The notes below the pieces were generated by a model. It was not told the DNA's origin. It ran no database searches and was given only the letters and a program-made list of their open reading frames with translations. Below, piece after piece: positions 1 to 7,093 of a stretch of 14,657 nucleotides of DNA; position 1 is the stretch's first letter; every line of letters begins with the position of its first letter. Made by a program: the position numbers and the translations under genes. The stretch is from Holdemanella sp. (GTDB lineage: Bacteria; Bacillota_I; Bacilli_A; Erysipelotrichales; Erysipelotrichaceae): assembly GCA_021442845.1 (NCBI GenBank), contig JABUSD010000182.1, positions 1 through 14,657 on the forward strand, read 5' to 3'.

Positions 1-132
1 GATGATGATAAGAATCAGACTCTTGTTCATAATCTGTCTGTTCTGATTGCCAAGAACAGGGCTGGATTCAAGAATGGAAAACTATCATACATCTATGAAA
101 GGAGCTCACAGAGGATAAGAGAGCCAGGATAA
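1..132 (+). CDS. C-terminal end of a DnaB-like replicative helicase (partial)
   Basis: An open frame runs in from the left edge and stops with TAA at 130-132, giving 43 residues. The segment with LIAKNRAGFKNGKLSYIY matches the end of the RecA-type core of DnaB-family helicases, where the pattern is IAKNRNGPTG followed by a beta strand and an aromatic-rich end. If so, the protein is the phage replicative helicase that unwinds DNA ahead of the replisome. The SSB gene nearby at 629 fits a phage replication module. Only the tail is visible, so a RecA-like or other replication ATPase is possible. Confidence 0.55.
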   Translation, partial: DDDKNQTLVHNLSVLIAKNRAGFKNGKLSYIYERSSQRIREPG

Positions 133-136
133 GCAT

Positions 137-379
137 ATGGATATTGATAAGGTAATTGAAAAACTGATTGGAATAGGATTGCAGATATATAAGGTAAATC
201 ACAGCCTTATCAGGATTGGAAATAAATGCAGCATCCAGTTCTGCGGTGAATTCTGTGTGGTAAGGATTGCTAGAAGCAAATCAAGGGAAAGAACCGCTGA
301 AACAGAATATGAACTTATGAGAATATTAATGCGATTCGGACTGATAACTTATGAGATGCTAAATCCACCTATATTATAG
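137..379 (+). CDS. Hypothetical small phage protein (80 aa)
   Basis: This gene starts 4 bases after the helicase stop, with AGGA at 126-129 as a plausible ribosome binding site. The protein is mixed alpha/beta and basic in the middle (RIARSKSRERTAE, residues 44-56), with no signal peptide or membrane segment. I do not recognise a family. The strand-rich first half followed by a basic loop and a C-terminal helix could be a nucleic-acid-binding fold, but nothing proves it. Its tight spacing to the helicase suggests it belongs to the replication operon. Confidence 0.6.
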   Translation: MDIDKVIEKLIGIGLQIYKVNHSLIRIGNKCSIQFCGEFCVVRIARSKSRERTAETEYELMRILMRFGLITYEMLNPPIL

Positions 380-628
380 AAAAAATGAAACCATTATAGA
401 AAATTAATGTGCTAATTAACGATATAGAAAAAAAACGAACAAATTTATAAAACGTATTTAGTATATGATATTCATGAATGTTATGGATATCCCATAAATA
501 AGGTAAATATGAAGTGTTAAATATAAAGAAAATGCTTATTATGAAATGGTATTAGAATTAAGCTAAAAATAAACCATTTAAATCATGAAAAAAGGGCTTT
601 ACGAGTAAACTAGAATGAGAGGTAAATA
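372..628 (+). other. AT-rich gap before ssb with short repeats and an inverted repeat
   Basis: This roughly 250-base gap has no convincing gene. ATTATAGAAAA occurs at 372-382 and again at 393-403, and a variant (GATATAGAAAA) lies near 421. TTATGG at 481-486 is the exact reverse complement of CCATAA at 492-497 and could be an operator. GAGAGGT at 617-623 is the ribosome binding site of ssb. I could not pick a -35/-10 pair with confidence. A replication origin or an operator is possible because helicase and SSB genes flank it, but this is inference. Confidence 0.3.
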
Positions 629-952
629 ATGATTAACAAAGCGGTTCTAGTAGGTAGATTAACAAAGAATCCAGAAATAAAGAAGACCCCAAACGGGAAT
701 AGTGTATGCAGCTATACTCTAGCTGTTGGAAGGAATAAATATGAAGAAGGACAGCAGAGTGCAGACTTCATTGAATGCGTTTCATGGGGTAAAACGGCTG
801 AAAATATTTATGAATATATAAAGAAAGGCTCACTCATTGGAATTGAAGGACATATCCAGTCTAGATCATATTCAGATATCAAAGGGAATAAATCATATGT
901 AACAGAAGTTGTAACAGATACTGTACAGTTCCTGGAAAAGAAAGAAAATTAA
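629..952 (+). CDS. ssb: Single-stranded DNA-binding protein (phage type)
   Basis: This 107-residue protein is a bacterial-type SSB OB-fold. It begins INKAVLVGRLTKNPE, the standard SSB opening, followed by SVCSYTLAVGR (residues 25-35), DFIECVSWGKTAENIYEYIKKG (46-67), and IGIEGHIQSRSYSD with KSYVTEVV (about 70-92). It coats single-stranded DNA during phage replication. It ends at FLEKKEN directly after the OB fold: the flexible linker and acidic DDDIPF-like tip of host SSBs are absent. It has a good ribosome binding site (GAGAGGT) and a 1-base gap to the next gene, so they are probably one operon. Confidence 0.93.
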   Translation: MINKAVLVGRLTKNPEIKKTPNGNSVCSYTLAVGRNKYEEGQQSADFIECVSWGKTAENIYEYIKKGSLIGIEGHIQSRSYSDIKGNKSYVTEVVTDTVQFLEKKEN

Positions 953-953
953 T

Positions 954-1649
954 ATGATCAGTAATGAATATAGAGTTGGTGATTGCGTACAGCTGATACA
1001 TCCACCTTTAAAAGCACATTATAATAGTGGTCAGAAAGCTAAGATTATAGCGGTATACAACAGGTATATAGACTGCATGTTCTATGAACACGGGACTACA
1101 CATTGGATAGTAACTATTGAACCAGAACATACAATTCCTTGTGAAAATTATGAATTCAAGATTCCAAAGAAAGCGCCAAGGCCAATATTAACAAGTGGAA
1201 ATGCCAAAGGTAATATCCATCACGTCAGATCAGAAACATACAGGAAGAAGTATGGAATAATGCATGGAAACTCACTTAAAATGATGGTAATGGAACATAA
1301 GATAAATATAGAAGACATATCAATAGATACAGGATACAGCAGGCATATAATAATAAATTCATTCAATGGCAAAACCACAGATATAAAATTTGAGCATATA
1401 AGAGATTCTATATACAAGATTGTAGATCAGAAAAAAAAAGAACTAGAAAGGGATACTATGACACCATTAGAAGCATTGAACAATTTCTGCATGAAAAAAT
1501 GTGGTACAAGAGAATGTGGCAATTACAGCTGCAATGAATACAGCGTTCTTGAACGAACAATAGGATTAAGAAATACATCAAAGCCCAATGTAAAGGAGTA
1601 TGCATGCTCAGATGGGAATATAACTGGATTGGAGGACACAAAGGAATAG
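954..1649 (+). CDS. Phage protein with N-terminal beta domain, HTH-like middle and C-terminal Cys cluster
   Basis: This 231-residue protein has three visible parts. Residues 5-68 look like a small beta barrel (YRVGDCVQLIHPP, then QKAKIIAVYNRYIDCMFYE). Residues 105-156 resemble a helix-turn-helix (MMVMEHKINIEDISIDTGYS, then FEHIRDSIYKIV). Residues 169-203 start TPLEALNNFC and carry four cysteines (C179, C183, C188, C193), like the small Cys-rich phage proteins with a 'TPLEAI..KC' start. A DNA-binding regulator with a zinc knuckle is the simplest reading. Family names are not certain. It sits 1 base after ssb and 7 bases before the next gene, within the early operon. Confidence 0.7.
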   Translation: MISNEYRVGDCVQLIHPPLKAHYNSGQKAKIIAVYNRYIDCMFYEHGTTHWIVTIEPEHTIPCENYEFKIPKKAPRPILTSGNAKGNIHHVRSETYRKKYGIMHGNSLKMMVMEHKINIEDISIDTGYSRHIIINSFNGKTTDIKFEHIRDSIYKIVDQKKKELERDTMTPLEALNNFCMKKCGTRECGNYSCNEYSVLERTIGLRNTSKPNVKEYACSDGNITGLEDTKE

Positions 1650-1656
1650 GCATAAT

Positions 1657-2088
1657 ATGAAAAAAATAGAGAAAATACTAGATTTCATCATTGGAGTATA
1701 TTGTGTATTCTGCATCACCATTGTTTCTTTATTTGGATTCCATAGTTGCACTTATAGAGTATTCGGATATGAAACATACATAGGAACATATGAGGAATGT
1801 TATGAAAATGAAAGAGATGGACAAGGACATATATCAGACAAAGAAGGAGAAGATGAAGGCAAAGATAAATCATCTGGAATGGGAATTATTGATTGCGAAA
1901 ACAATGGAGGAAAAGATAGAAATCCAGAAGAAGATAATGCATCTGAAATATATGGAGAATATATACACGAACATGATCCGGTATACACATCATCAGAAAA
2001 AGAAGTAATGCTGGATGTATTTATTCTATCAATGTCAATATTTGGAATACTATTAGCTGCAAAGAAGGTAACTGAAAATGACTATTAA
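1657..2088 (+). CDS. Membrane protein with two TM helices and an acidic loop
   Basis: The 143-residue product has a hydrophobic helix at about residues 8-29 (FIIGVYCVFCITIVSLFGF) and another at about 117-137 (MLDVFILSMSIFGILLAA). Between them lies a hydrophilic stretch rich in Glu, Asp and Gly (about 45-115). I recognise no family; such small membrane proteins are common in phage early operons and sometimes act in superinfection exclusion. A second open frame runs at 1790-2008 inside the acidic loop. I prefer this frame because it fits the spacing to both neighbours and overlaps the next gene by 11 bases. Confidence 0.6.
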   Translation: MKKIEKILDFIIGVYCVFCITIVSLFGFHSCTYRVFGYETYIGTYEECYENERDGQGHISDKEGEDEGKDKSSGMGIIDCENNGGKDRNPEEDNASEIYGEYIHEHDPVYTSSEKEVMLDVFILSMSIFGILLAAKKVTENDY

Positions 2089-2302
2089 CCAAGAGTATAA
2101 AAGACAAAGTGAACTTAATAAAAGTGAAAAGAGCATGGAATTTCATCTGACACAGATACAGTTTATTAGAAATGAAATAAAGGAACTATCAAGTGAAATT
2201 GTAAAGCTGTCAGAAGATATAACAACTGAACTTGTAATTGTAGATGAACTTCTGAGGGAAATTGAAAATGAAAGAACAAGAAAAGAAAAAAAATATATAT
2301 AG
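2078..2302 (+). CDS. Small coiled-coil phage protein (74 aa)
   Basis: The protein is almost entirely helical with heptad-like spacing (IQFIRNEIKELSSEIVKLSEDI, then LVIVDELLREIENERTRKEKK), so a coiled coil is very likely. It is highly charged with no membrane segment. The start at 2078 has AAGGT upstream and overlaps the end of the membrane protein gene; its end overlaps the start of the next gene. No function can be assigned; an oligomerising accessory factor of the early operon is as far as I can go. Confidence 0.6.
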   Translation: MTINQEYKRQSELNKSEKSMEFHLTQIQFIRNEIKELSSEIVKLSEDITTELVIVDELLREIENERTRKEKKYI

Positions 2303-2447
2303 AGGCAAGACATTAGCTGGAAGAGTCATTGAAGGAGAGCTTGAGATCATAGACATGTGCAGATACTACATATGGGAAAATCTAGGGTTTGGAAAATCAA
2401 TGATACAGGTAAATCCAGATACAATAGAGATGGTTGATCATGAGTAG
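2268..2447 (+). CDS. Small YopX-like phage protein (59 aa)
   Basis: I choose the ATG at 2268 because GAGGGA (about 2254-2259) sits at a good distance; a TTG at 2262 would add two residues. The pattern YRGKTLAGRVIEGELEI at the start and IQVNPDTIEMV near the end recalls YopX-type phage proteins, which begin with FRGK and end with a VDPETVGQ-like motif. The match is from memory and weak, and the protein is shorter than usual YopX members. Their function is unknown. The gene overlaps the coiled-coil gene upstream and the HNH gene downstream, which implies translational coupling. Confidence 0.55.
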   Translation: MKEQEKKKNIYRGKTLAGRVIEGELEIIDMCRYYIWENLGFGKSMIQVNPDTIEMVDHE

Positions 2448-2967
2448 CAAGTACATATATAGGGAGCATCCAGTATACAAAGGTTATTACTTCAGTGAAA
2501 AAGGAAAAGTATACAGAAAATACAAGAATGGAAAAAGAAAATATCTTCATCCATTCCTGAAGAATAATGATTTATTTATCAAGGTAAATAATAGTAAAAC
2601 AATTAAGGTATCAAGGCTTATTATGGAATCGTTCCATAATAGAATACTCAATGAAAATGAATGTATTGTACATAAAGATATGAATAGATTGAACAATGAT
2701 ATTGGTAATCTATATATTACAGATAAGCATGGAATTGGAAAAATGACAGGATATATGTCAAAAAGAAGATACATCATTATGATTGATGATGAAGGGAAAG
2801 CAAAACATATATTCAAATCTTCAAGAGAAGCAGCTGATAAGCTATATATCAATCGTCAGACTGTATGCGACTACTGCAATGGCATAACAAAAAAAAAATT
2901 ATATAATCTAAAATGGTATGATGACGTAAAGGATAAATATCGAATAAAAGCTAAATATTTAAAATAG
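2440..2967 (+). CDS. HNH homing-type endonuclease with NUMOD1-like C-terminus
   Basis: The protein (175 aa from the ATG at 2440; a TTG at 2434 is also possible) starts with a NUMOD4-like strand region (YKGYYFSEKGKVYRK, 13-27). Next is an HNH core with CIVHKDMNRLNNDIGNLYI (75-93), including H79, N86 and N90. Last is a NUMOD1-like DNA-binding module (KHIFKSSREAADKLYINRQT, 122-141, ending LYNLKWYDD). Such free-standing HNH nucleases nick or cut phage DNA and spread into intergenic sites or introns. ATGAGTAG makes the start overlap the stop of the preceding gene. The first His of the usual HH pair is Val78, which could lower activity or be normal variation. Confidence 0.85.
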   Translation: MSSKYIYREHPVYKGYYFSEKGKVYRKYKNGKRKYLHPFLKNNDLFIKVNNSKTIKVSRLIMESFHNRILNENECIVHKDMNRLNNDIGNLYITDKHGIGKMTGYMSKRRYIIMIDDEGKAKHIFKSSREAADKLYINRQTVCDYCNGITKKKLYNLKWYDDVKDKYRIKAKYLK

Positions 2968-2973
2968 GATAGT

Positions 2974-3210
2974 ATGAGTAAAACATATTATTGCATAGGG
3001 ATATTAATATATCTATCAGACAATCCAGAAAGATATAAAAAACTGGGTGAAATTGCATGTGAATTCAACATCAGCAATAGAAACGCAAGGGAATATATTG
3101 AAAGATTAAGACTGATAGGATTCAACATTGAAAGCAGGACAGGAATCAATGGTGGATATACCAATAGAAGCAAAGGGATAATGATAGAGGAAATAATAAT
3201 AAATGAGTAA
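2974..3210 (+). CDS. Winged-helix DNA-binding protein (78 aa)
   Basis: The sequence LSDNPERYKKLGEIACEFNISNRNAREYIERLRLIGFNIESRTGINGGY is a textbook HTH_11 / DeoR-like winged helix. The helix-turn-helix is at about residues 22-48 and the wing has the GINGGY motif at 58-63, as in the N-terminal domain of WYL-type regulators. The protein consists of little else, so it probably binds DNA without a ligand domain. AGGAT just upstream serves as ribosome binding site, and ATGAGTAA overlaps its end with the next regulator. It is likely a phage transcription regulator. Confidence 0.78.
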   Translation: MSKTYYCIGILIYLSDNPERYKKLGEIACEFNISNRNAREYIERLRLIGFNIESRTGINGGYTNRSKGIMIEEIIINE

Positions 3211-3637
3211 CAGAATGGATAGAAACAGGCAGTTTATATATGATCTTAAATCAAGCATATACTGCTGCAGAAAGATAATTGAAATCAATATGGAACTGGA
3301 AGAGATGAATCATCAGATTCTAGGCATATCACACAATGCACCTAGATTGACTAGAGATCAGGAAAGAAATCCTCTTCCAATGCCAACCTACAGTCATACA
3401 TATACTTCACCATTGGCACTTCTTGAAGAGATAACCATGAAGGAGAATGAAATTGAATACTATAGGAGAAGGATCAATGACTGTAGTATCATTGAGTTCC
3501 TATCCATTACAGACCAGAATATATTATTTGACCTGTACTTCCATAGGATAAATGCATATGAAGTATCAAGGAAATATGGATATACAAGACAAGGGTTATA
3601 TAAGCATATATACTCAGAACTGAATAAATTTATATAA
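3203..3637 (+). CDS. Phage late-transcription regulator with sigma-70 region 4-like HTH
   Basis: The 144-residue protein has a helical N-terminus (about 1-45), a proline-rich linker (46-70), and a C-terminal helix-turn-helix: ITDQNILFDLYFHRINAYEVSRKYGYTRQGLYKHIYSELNKF (102-143). The end matches sigma-70 region 4 and ArpU/RinA-like phage regulators, which switch on the late operon. Its place, last in the early block and just before a palindromic promoter at 3641-3674, supports that role. Family membership is from pattern memory; which DNA site it binds is inference. Confidence 0.78.
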   Translation: MSNRMDRNRQFIYDLKSSIYCCRKIIEINMELEEMNHQILGISHNAPRLTRDQERNPLPMPTYSHTYTSPLALLEEITMKENEIEYYRRRINDCSIIEFLSITDQNILFDLYFHRINAYEVSRKYGYTRQGLYKHIYSELNKFI

Positions 3638-3640
3638 ATA

Positions 3641-3674
3641 GTTTACAATGTAAACCACTTTTCCATGATACAAT
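3641..3674 (+). promoter_or_regulatory. Candidate late-operon promoter with palindromic operator
   Basis: GTTTAC-AAT-GTAAAC at 3641-3655 is a perfect 6-base inverted repeat around 3 bases. A -10-like TACAAT follows at 3669-3674. No good -35 lies 17 bases upstream of it; the palindrome covers that place. This suggests an activator-dependent promoter, probably served by the regulator encoded just upstream. Confidence 0.55.
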
Positions 3675-3687
3675 AGTAATATCAGAA

Positions 3688-3717
3688 AGAGTCAGACATA
3701 CAGTTTGGCTCTTTTTT
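3688..3717 (+). terminator. Leader hairpin with T-run before the late genes
   Basis: AGAGTCA (3688-3694) pairs with TGGCTCT (3706-3712), one G-T wobble, followed by a run of six T. It lies between the candidate late promoter and the first late gene, so it could be an attenuator or could insulate early from late transcription. Confidence 0.65.
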
Positions 3718-3729
3718 AGTGAGGTAATT

Positions 3730-4113
3730 ATGACAAACAGACAGACTGCAGAATGGATAAGAGAATTGTGTGAAGAGGTAATCAGGGAACATCCAGATGA
3801 ATTCAAGCCATTGGATGAAAGTATATTCACGATTGCATACCTATATCATGACGTATACAAGAAAAAGGGAGACAATGAAGTATTGGGTGAATGCTCTCTT
3901 GTATCCTCATCATACAGATGGACATGTCCATATGATTTCACAATCACATTCTATAAGGGCATTGAAAGATTGACACCTGAACAGATTAAGATCCTTGCAT
4001 GGCATGAACTGAAGCATGCAGGAACAGATAAGGAAAAGCCATATATCAAAGGGCATGATCTTGAAGATTTCAGAGAGATCATTGATATGTATGGCCCATA
4101 CTGGTCATTATAA
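3730..4113 (+). CDS. Putative phage metallopeptidase
   Basis: The 127-residue protein has a zinc-protease motif HELKH at residues 92-96, preceded by LTPEQIKILAW. A further conserved block follows, YIKGHDLEDFREIIDMYGPYW (105-125), where H109 or D110 could be the third zinc ligand. This arrangement is that of the putative phage metallopeptidase family, often found beside HNH and terminase genes. The substrate is unknown. There is a good GAGGT ribosome binding site after the leader hairpin, and the HNH gene begins 3 bases after the stop. It is the first gene of the late operon. Confidence 0.8.
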   Translation: MTNRQTAEWIRELCEEVIREHPDEFKPLDESIFTIAYLYHDVYKKKGDNEVLGECSLVSSSYRWTCPYDFTITFYKGIERLTPEQIKILAWHELKHAGTDKEKPYIKGHDLEDFREIIDMYGPYWSL

Positions 4114-4116
4114 TCC

Positions 4117-4461
4117 ATGTCTAAATACAGGGATTATGGAGCATACCGCCAGCAGTTTGAAAGGAATAGGAAAAGGATATTGAAGGAGCAGTGTTTGTGC
4201 GGGATCTGTGGACAGGAAGTAGATAAGACTATACGCTATCCACATCCAATGAGTGCAACTGTAGACCATATCATTCCCATCAATCGGGGTGGTCATCCAA
4301 GCGATATCAACAATCTACAGCTGTCACACTTCAGGTGCAACAGGATGAAGTCAGACATGCTCCCATCCACCATCAAACATGAAAAAGAGGAAGAGATTGG
4401 CAATCGAAATCTTCCTCTTTTAATTGACTGGATGAGCTACAGAAGTGAGCAGAATATGTAG
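4117..4461 (+). CDS. Phage HNH endonuclease of the packaging region
   Basis: The 114-residue protein has the zinc-finger pair CGIC (C28, C31), then ATVDHIIPINRGGHPSDINNL (47-67) with the catalytic D50-H51, and LSHFRCNRMKSD (69-80) with H71 and N75. This is the compact HNH nuclease normally found next to the small terminase, where it helps terminase cut concatemeric DNA in HK97-like phages. Its start lacks a clear ribosome binding site, so translation probably couples to the metallopeptidase gene 3 bases upstream. Normally terS and terL would follow; here the portal follows instead. Confidence 0.9.
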   Translation: MSKYRDYGAYRQQFERNRKRILKEQCLCGICGQEVDKTIRYPHPMSATVDHIIPINRGGHPSDINNLQLSHFRCNRMKSDMLPSTIKHEKEEEIGNRNLPLLIDWMSYRSEQNM

Positions 4462-4467
4462 AAAAAT

Positions 4468-4641
4468 ATGGGCATATTTACCCTAAAAAATAATGCTTCT
4501 GATCTTCACGCGTCACTATACAAATATCTCGCAGATATCGAGGCCAGAAAGCATATGAGGAGGAAAGCGTATGGAACAGCTTGCAGGAATAGGAAAGTTA
4601 AGGAGCAAATTGGCATCCAAAAAGATAAGGGTTTTGACTAA
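4468..4641 (+). CDS. Short reading frame between HNH and portal genes (57 aa), possible remnant
   Basis: The frame starts at ATG 4468, 6 bases after the HNH stop, and ends with TAA at 4639-4641, overlapping the portal start by 71 bases in another frame. The product has SDLHASLYKYLADIEARKHM (11-30) and then a basic end. I do not recognise it. It occupies the place where both terminase genes would be, so it may be residue left by their loss. No ribosome binding site is obvious, and the overlapping part is probably not selected. It may not be translated. Confidence 0.3.
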   Translation: MGIFTLKNNASDLHASLYKYLADIEARKHMRRKAYGTACRNRKVKEQIGIQKDKGFD

Positions 4642-5821
4642 ATATGAATACTATGATCAGAAATATGCCATCAGGGATAACGGCATTTCAACACCAGAGA
4701 CAAAGATAAACATCCAGGTAAAAGTTGGATGGTGTACAAAGGCAGTGGATGCATTGGCTGATAGGCTTGTATTCAAAGGATTCAGGAATGATGTCTTTGA
4801 TATGCAGACAATTTTTGACAACAACAATCCAGATGTATTCTTCAGTTCAGCCATCCTTTCTGCCCTGATTAGCTCATGCTCCTTTGTATACATTTCAGAG
4901 GATGAAGGAAGTGTGCATCCATCACTGCAGGTCATTGATGGAGCAAATGCAACAGGAATCATTGATACGAAAACAGGTCTATTGAAAGAAGGGTACGCAA
5001 TTCTGGATACAGATGAAAATGGAAGCCCAATTGTAGAAGCCTATTTCACACCAGACTATACTGAATACTATGAAAAAGGGAAAGAGCCTTACCAGGTTGA
5101 AAACAAGGCAGGCTATCCATTACTGGTACCTATCATATACAAGCCAAGTGATACAAGACCATTTGGCCATTCAAGAATAACAAGGGCCTGCATGGATATT
5201 GTGCAGGGAGCATGCAATACATTGAAGAGAGCAGAAATCAGTGCAGAATTCTACTCCTATCCACAGAAATATATTGTTGGACTTGAAAAGGGAGTCAAAT
5301 TTGACAAGTGGAAGGCAGCTATGTCATCCGTCATCCAGATTACAAAGGATTCAGAAGGGGATGTCCCAAAGCTCGGGCAGTTCCAGCAGCAGTCAATGGC
5401 ACCGCATATGGACCATATGCAGATGTATGTAAAGCAGTTCTGTGGAGAAACAGGGCTTACACCTAATGATCTGGGATTTGTATCAGACAATCCAACAAGT
5501 GCAGAGGCAATCAAGGCAAGCCATGAAACGCTTAGATCAATCGCAAGGAAGGCGCAGAAGAACTTTGGAACATGCTTTGTGAATGTAGGATTTGTAGCCA
5601 GATGCCTTGAAGATGAATATAAGTACAGAAGAAATATCATCAATACAGTCAAGCCAGTATGGGAACCAATCTTTGAACCAGATGCATCAAGCCTTTCCAG
5701 CATTGGTGATGGTGCAATCAAGCTGAATCAGGCAGTTCCAGGCTATGTAAACAAAGATAACCTATCCATCCTTACAGGACTTGAGGCAAGTGAACTAGAA
5801 CCAGCTGAAGGTGGTGAATAG
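4571..5821 (+). CDS. Phage portal protein (SPP1 Gp6-like)
   Basis: The 416-residue protein forms the dodecameric ring through which DNA enters the head. Typical signs are the early 'YYDQKY' region, TKAVDALADRLVFKGF (about 56-71), LVPIIYKPSDTRPFGHSRIT (around 184-203), the FCGETGLTPNDLGFVSDNPTSAEAIKASHETL block (about 289-320) and the ARKAQKNFG helix that follows. These identify the SPP1-type portal family; the length is in the lower part of the normal range. An AGGAGG at 4558-4563 gives a strong start. The next gene begins 2 bases after its stop. The terminase genes that should precede it are absent here. Confidence 0.93.
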   Translation: MEQLAGIGKLRSKLASKKIRVLTKYEYYDQKYAIRDNGISTPETKINIQVKVGWCTKAVDALADRLVFKGFRNDVFDMQTIFDNNNPDVFFSSAILSALISSCSFVYISEDEGSVHPSLQVIDGANATGIIDTKTGLLKEGYAILDTDENGSPIVEAYFTPDYTEYYEKGKEPYQVENKAGYPLLVPIIYKPSDTRPFGHSRITRACMDIVQGACNTLKRAEISAEFYSYPQKYIVGLEKGVKFDKWKAAMSSVIQITKDSEGDVPKLGQFQQQSMAPHMDHMQMYVKQFCGETGLTPNDLGFVSDNPTSAEAIKASHETLRSIARKAQKNFGTCFVNVGFVARCLEDEYKYRRNIINTVKPVWEPIFEPDASSLSSIGDGAIKLNQAVPGYVNKDNLSILTGLEASELEPAEGGE

Positions 5822-5823
5822 GA

Positions 5824-6246
5824 ATGGAAGATGTTGTACCAGGATTATATGAGAAGATAAGAAATGAATTCTATCATGATGTAAATAATGATAAGGAAAT
5901 ACAGGAAGCTTTAAGTGAAAACACTAAGGCTTCCTTTTCTGATGTTTCCCTATTATCAAGAAGAATAGGCAAGTATGCATCAAAGGCACTCATTCATTAC
6001 TACAATGAAAAAACACTTCCAGATGGGAAGCTATACTGGAACATCCTCGAAAGGACAATGATTCCAATCATGAAGGAAGTTTATGAACTGGTATACAGGA
6101 TGGCATTTAACGTACAGATCTGTATGGACAAGGAGCAGAACATAGGCATAAAGCCAGTGAAAGCACCTTTTCCAGAAGAGAGGATAAAATCCATCATGAA
6201 CAAGCTTATGGCAGTCCAGGAGGAATATATGAATGGAAAAGGATGA
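5824..6246 (+). CDS. Minor head protein, N-terminal part (140 aa)
   Basis: The mostly helical protein follows the portal directly. Blocks such as VSLLSRRIGKYASKALIHYY and IPIMKEVYELVYRMAFNVQ, then IGIKPVKAPFPEERIKSIMN near the end, resemble the N-terminal half of phage minor capsid proteins that in related phages continue into a C-x-W-C...H-x-x-C-x-C region. Here that region is in the next frame, which begins 14 bases before this stop. So this is either one of two separate subunits or half of a gene split by a frame change. The role would be in head assembly or DNA injection near the portal. Confidence 0.7.
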   Translation: MEDVVPGLYEKIRNEFYHDVNNDKEIQEALSENTKASFSDVSLLSRRIGKYASKALIHYYNEKTLPDGKLYWNILERTMIPIMKEVYELVYRMAFNVQICMDKEQNIGIKPVKAPFPEERIKSIMNKLMAVQEEYMNGKG

Positions 6247-7093
6247 ATTGATGTATTTTTGGAATGAAGTAGATAATATTATTTCAAGATCAATAGAGAA
6301 CAATGCACAAAGTATTTTTGATAACTTTATAAAAGAAAATGCAAAGCAAAGGGATAAAGTAGGCATTACATCAAAAATTGTTAGAAAGCTACATGGTGAA
6401 ACATGTGAATGGTGCAGAATGTTAGCTGGTGTATATACTTATGGAGAAGAACCAAGAGAAGTATATATGAGGCATGACAACTGTGACTGTACAGTTGAAT
6501 ATTTTAATATAAAAGGTAGACAGAATGTATGGAAAAGTAATAATGATTGGATAACTGAAAACAATTATCACAAGAAAGAAAGAATTGCATATATGATGTC
6601 TAATTCAAAGAAAGAGTTAGATGTATTAAAAGAATTAAGGGAAAAAACATCAGGTATTGACATAACTGGTAAAAATATATATTATAATTCTCCTATAGCT
6701 TTGCTAAAAGAACAATATTATAAAGGCATTAATGACGGATGGATAACTTCATTATTTTCTCTTGATGACTATATTTTATTGCATGATAGGATAGAAAGAG
6801 AGCTTGTTGGTAAGGAAACTGTTGATGGAATGAAAATAAACTCTATTTCACAGCATTTTCTACATAGAATGATAGGAACATTAGAAGATCCTAAAATAAA
6901 AGAAGAAAGATCATTAATTATTAGGCGTTCAGGTGTTGAACTTGAAGATGTAGAAGAAGCACTTTTTAAAGGAAATAGAAAAAACAATACTTTATATTCA
7001 AATGGCAGAAGAAGTATTTCTTATATAGGTAAGAATTGCGTTGTAACATTAAATCCTGATACAGGTAGACTTATTCAGTGTAATTTATTATGA
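6233..7093 (+). CDS. Minor head protein fused to a C-terminal BECR-type toxin domain
   Basis: The protein has 286 residues. Residues 1-100 hold the second half of a minor capsid protein: GITSKIVRKLHGETCEWC, then VYMRHDNCDCTVEY and GRQNVW, with likely metal ligands C58, C61, H81, C84 and C86. After a charged linker (about 105-195), residues 200-286 form another domain: INSISQHFLHRMIG, SGVELEDVEEALFKG, GRRSISYIG, CVVTLNPDTGRLIQC. This is the pattern of phage-borne Barnase-EndoU-ColicinE5-RelE-like (BECR) RNases found at the ends of head proteins; H208, R212, R260, S261 and Y264 are possible active-site residues. AGGAGG at 6218-6223 supports the start. The codons become more AT-rich than in the portal gene. 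RNase activity is inference. Confidence 0.78.
   Translation: MEKDELMYFWNEVDNIISRSIENNAQSIFDNFIKENAKQRDKVGITSKIVRKLHGETCEWCRMLAGVYTYGEEPREVYMRHDNCDCTVEYFNIKGRQNVWKSNNDWITENNYHKKERIAYMMSNSKKELDVLKELREKTSGIDITGKNIYYNSPIALLKEQYYKGINDGWITSLFSLDDYILLHDRIERELVGKETVDGMKINSISQHFLHRMIGTLEDPKIKEERSLIIRRSGVELEDVEEALFKGNRKNNTLYSNGRRSISYIGKNCVVTLNPDTGRLIQCNLL

Noticed and set aside
404..419. TTAAT/ATTAA inverted repeat as an operator
   Set aside because: Five-base AT-only arms are expected by chance in such AT-rich sequence.
1790..2008. Lys/Glu-rich coiled-coil-like frame inside the membrane protein gene
   Set aside because: The frame at 1657-2088 fits the spacing and overlap with both neighbours and has two clear membrane helices; this one is contained in its low-complexity middle.
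5257..5721. Open frame on the - strand within the portal gene (154 codons)
   Set aside because: The portal frame on the + strand has clear family motifs; the antisense frame has none.
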